From the NCBI GenBank assembly GCA_900752445.1, contig CAADVN010000299.1:1-8240 (forward strand): 8,240 bases of DNA, given 5' to 3'. The notes beneath the pieces were generated by a model that saw only the letters and a list, made by a program, of their open reading frames with translations, was not told where the DNA came from and ran no database searches. Below, in pieces: positions 6,294-8,240 of the stretch. Position 1 is the first letter of the stretch, and each line of letters opens with the position of its first letter. The DNA is from an uncultured Oscillospiraceae bacterium (GTDB taxonomy: Bacteria > Bacillota > Clostridia > Oscillospirales > Oscillospiraceae). The position numbers and the translations under genes are program-made.

Positions 6294-7385
6294 ATGATCA
6301 AGATCCTGCTCGCGGACGACGAGACCGACGCCCGCGACGCCATAATCCAGTATATCGACTGGGAGGGGCACGGCCTGGAGCTGGTGGGAGCGGCCAGCGA
6401 CGGGGCGGAGGCACTGGACATGATACGCTCGCGGCAGCCGGACATCGCGATACTTGACATCTACATGCCCAAGCTCAGCGGGATACAGGTCATCGAGCGC
6501 TGCCGGGCGGAGATGAGCAGCGCCCCGGCCTTCATCATAATAAGCGGCTACAACGACTTCGGCTGCGCGCAGCAGGCGATCCGGCTGAAGGTGGAGGAGT
6601 ACCTGCTCAAGCCCTTCCTGGCCCGGGAGCTCATGGACGCGGTGCAGCGGGCGCTGCTGCAGGTGGAGCTGCGCCGGGGCGGGGCGCCCGGGGACTTTTT
6701 GTCCTTCGTGCTGGCCTGCCAGCAGGAGGACCCGGGCTCCAGGCAGGGGCGCTATTCGATGGAGATGGAGCGCCAGGTGCTCAACGCCGTGTCCGTGGGC
6801 AGCCGCGAGGACGTGGAGCGCAGCGTGGACGGCTTTTTGCAGGAGTGCGTGCTGCAGCAGCCGGTGCCGGCGGCGCTCAACTACGGCGAGATGCTCTATT
6901 TCGAGATCTGCCGGCTCATCATGGAGCGCACGGGCCGCTTCCCGGCGGAGAACGTCTTCTTCCAGCGCAGCTGGACGCAGGAGGGGGTATATGAGCAGCT
7001 GACGCAGGCCCTGCACAAGGCGGCCCTGGACGCGCAGGAGCTCATATCCGTGGGCAAGCGCCGCTCCTCGGTCGTGCTCTCTGCGGTGGAGTATATAGAG
7101 GAGCACTACGCCGAGGACCTGACCCTGGGCAAGATAGCCGAGGCCATCTACGTCTCGCCGCCCTACCTGAGCAACCTCTTCAAGGACAAGATGGACGTGA
7201 ACCTCGTGGCCTATATCCACAAGGTGCGCATAGACAAGGCCAAGAAACTGCTGCTCGAGAGCTCGCTGAGCATACAGAAGGCGGCGGAGCTCGTGGGCTA
7301 CAGGCACGAGAAGCACTTCATGCAGATCTTCAAAAAGAGCTGCGGTATGACGCCCTCGCAGTTCCGCTTCAGGAAAAAGGAATAG
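6294..7385 (+). CDS. YesN-type response regulator, REC plus AraC-family DNA-binding domain
   Basis: A cytoplasmic transcription factor of 363 residues. The receiver domain (about 1-120) has the acidic pair D8-D9, phospho-acceptor D55 in ILDIYMP, S84 in IIISGYNDF and K106 in YLLKPF. A helical middle region of unassigned function, typical for YesN relatives, spans about 125-255. The C-terminal AraC/XylS double helix-turn-helix (about 260-360) shows AVEYIEEHY, LTLGKIAEAIYVSPPYLSNL and GYRHEKHFMQIFKKSCGMTP. All residues needed for phosphorylation are present. AGAGG (6281-6285) lies inside the end of the kinase gene, 8 bases before the ATG, which indicates coupled translation with its cognate kinase. 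Its DNA targets are unknown; candidates are its own promoter and the upstream transporter operon. Codons favour G-ending forms (CTG, GTG, CGG). Confidence 0.96.
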   Translation: MIKILLADDETDARDAIIQYIDWEGHGLELVGAASDGAEALDMIRSRQPDIAILDIYMPKLSGIQVIERCRAEMSSAPAFIIISGYNDFGCAQQAIRLKVEEYLLKPFLARELMDAVQRALLQVELRRGGAPGDFLSFVLACQQEDPGSRQGRYSMEMERQVLNAVSVGSREDVERSVDGFLQECVLQQPVPAALNYGEMLYFEICRLIMERTGRFPAENVFFQRSWTQEGVYEQLTQALHKAALDAQELISVGKRRSSVVLSAVEYIEEHYAEDLTLGKIAEAIYVSPPYLSNLFKDKMDVNLVAYIHKVRIDKAKKLLLESSLSIQKAAELVGYRHEKHFMQIFKKSCGMTPSQFRFRKKE

Positions 7386-7394
7386 CGAAAAACG

Positions 7395-7432
7395 AAAAAA
7401 ACCGGCCCGGAACGCCTCAAACGTTCCGGGCC
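7395..7432 (-). terminator. Terminator between convergent genes, T-tract on the minus strand
   Basis: An 11-bp stem (GGCCCGGAACG, 7404-7414, pairing with 7422-7432) closes on a 7-base loop. Read on the minus strand, it is followed by GG and seven T residues (A7395-A7401 on the plus strand), so it is a good intrinsic terminator for the minus-strand kinase gene, starting 16 bases after its stop. On the plus strand the hairpin follows the regulator stop by 18 bases but has only a weak T-tract (CCTTCG), so plus-strand termination may be less efficient. Confidence 0.88.
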
Positions 7433-7447
7433 TTCGCATGCCTGCCT

Positions 7448-8240
7448 TTATGCGGGGAACTCAACCGTGACCTCGGTGCCCTTCGTGTCCGACCAGAGTC
7501 TGATGCCGCCTTTGTGGTACTGCGCCGCGTGCTTGACTATCGACAGGCCGAGGCCCGTGCCGCCGGTCTCGCGCGAGTGGCTCTTGTCCACCCTGTAGAA
7601 GCGCTCGAAGACGCGGCCCTGGTGCTCGGGCGGGATGCCGGGGCCGTCGTCGCGCACCTTCAGCAGCACCGAGCCCTCGCGGGCCTCGGTCGTTATGAGC
7701 ACGTGGCCGCCGTCGCGCCCGTACTTCACGGCGTTGTCGGCGAGGTTCCAGATTATCTCCCAGAGCAGCCGGCGCACGCCGGTCATGGCCGCCGGTCCGC
7801 CCTCGACCCTTATCTCCGTGCCCCGCGCCTGCGCCGCCGGGGCGAGCTGCGAGGCCACCTCGAGCGCCAGCTCGTGCAGATCCGTCTCCTCTGCCGGGAA
7901 GTCCTCGCCCTCGTCGAGCCGGGAGAGGCCGATGACGTCCTCGATGAGCGCCAGGAGCCTCGCCGCCTCCGAGCGGATGCGGCCGTAGAACGCCGCCTCG
8001 TCGCCGGGCTTCACCAGCCCCGCCTCGAGCAGCTCCGCCGCGCCCATGATGGAGTGCAGCGGGGTCTTGAGCTCGTGCGAGACGTTGGCCGTGAACTCGC
8101 GCCTGATGCGCTCGGCGCGGCGGCGCTCCGTGACGTCAAACACCAGCAGCACCGCGCCGCCGCCCGAGACCGGGCTGGCCGTCAGCTGATACTCGAGGCC
8201 CATGCGCTCTATCGTCGCCTCGCCGCGCTCGCCCCGGCTC
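7448..8240 (-). CDS. PhoR-like sensor histidine kinase, C-terminal part (5' end outside window)
   Basis: Catalytic half of a classical histidine kinase; the frame is open to the window end (reading SRGERGEATIERM before the internal Met at 8203), so that Met is not taken as the start and the N-terminus is missing. The visible start reads as the end of a PAS-like module (VLLVFDVTERRRAE). It is followed by the HisKA box FTANVSHELKTPLHS, with the phosphorylated His encoded at 8075-8077, then the HATPase domain: NLADNAVKY (N box), VRDDGPGIPPEH (G1), VFERFYRVDKSHSRETG (F box) and GGTGLGLSIVKHAAQYH (G2), ending VEFPA and TAA. The RVDKSxSxETGGTGLGLSIVKH block resembles PhoR kinases, which with PhoB respond to phosphate limitation. 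The partner regulator would lie further right and is not visible, so the specific role is uncertain. It is convergent to, and separate from, the YesM/YesN operon. Confidence 0.93.
   Translation of the reverse strand, partial: SRGERGEATIERMGLEYQLTASPVSGGGAVLLVFDVTERRRAERIRREFTANVSHELKTPLHSIMGAAELLEAGLVKPGDEAAFYGRIRSEAARLLALIEDVIGLSRLDEGEDFPAEETDLHELALEVASQLAPAAQARGTEIRVEGGPAAMTGVRRLLWEIIWNLADNAVKYGRDGGHVLITTEAREGSVLLKVRDDGPGIPPEHQGRVFERFYRVDKSHSRETGGTGLGLSIVKHAAQYHKGGIRLWSDTKGTEVTVEFPA

Noticed and set aside
5499..7439. Very long minus-strand open frame opposite the kinase and regulator
   Set aside because: Its composition (Leu/Val/Ala/Arg/His-rich, no recognisable domain) mirrors the GC-rich codons of two clearly real plus-strand genes; it is an antisense shadow.
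7635..7988. Plus-strand Ser/Arg-rich frame opposite the PhoR-like kinase
   Set aside because: Antisense shadow; the minus strand carries all histidine-kinase motifs.

Overview
The window is about 60-65% GC by eye. Every complete gene has a strong Shine-Dalgarno sequence, the solute-binding lipoprotein has a short lipobox signal peptide, and the regulators are of the YesM/YesN type. This best fits a high-GC Bacillota (Clostridia/Oscillospirales-like, possibly gut-derived), but the placement is inference; another high-GC anaerobe phylum such as Synergistota is not excluded.

Left part (1-4334, + strand): the 3' tail of an oligopeptide/dipeptide ABC transporter ATPase, running from a visibly corrupted C-rich window edge to a stop at 187. 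It is followed by a complete family 5 peptide-binding lipoprotein (231-1775). Two tandem peptidase-M24-fold genes come next (1895-3103 and 3135-4334), and the series ends in a strong intrinsic terminator (4343-4377). The genes read as peptide uptake followed by cytoplasmic peptide cleavage. The first M24 protein keeps all five metal ligands. The second is a full-length paralogue that has lost all five, so it looks like a pseudo-enzyme kept as an intact ORF.

Middle part (4378-7385, + strand): an AT-rich promoter-like stretch, then a YesM-type membrane sensor histidine kinase (4458-6290). Three bases later comes a YesN-type REC-AraC response regulator (6294-7385). Its position suggests, without proof, that it senses or controls the peptide uptake/peptidase genes.

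Right part (7395-8240, - strand): a convergent PhoR-like histidine kinase runs off the window end, with its own terminator (7395-7432) lying between it and the response regulator.

The most interesting feature is the catalytic plus ligand-less M24 pair downstream of a peptide importer. Secondary points are a His-to-Asn change at a normally conserved active-site position of the 'active' M24 protein, a change of third-base preference (C-ending to G-ending) inside the sensor kinase gene, and corrupted sequence over the first ~80 bases. No CRISPR array, tRNA, rRNA or insertion sequence was seen.
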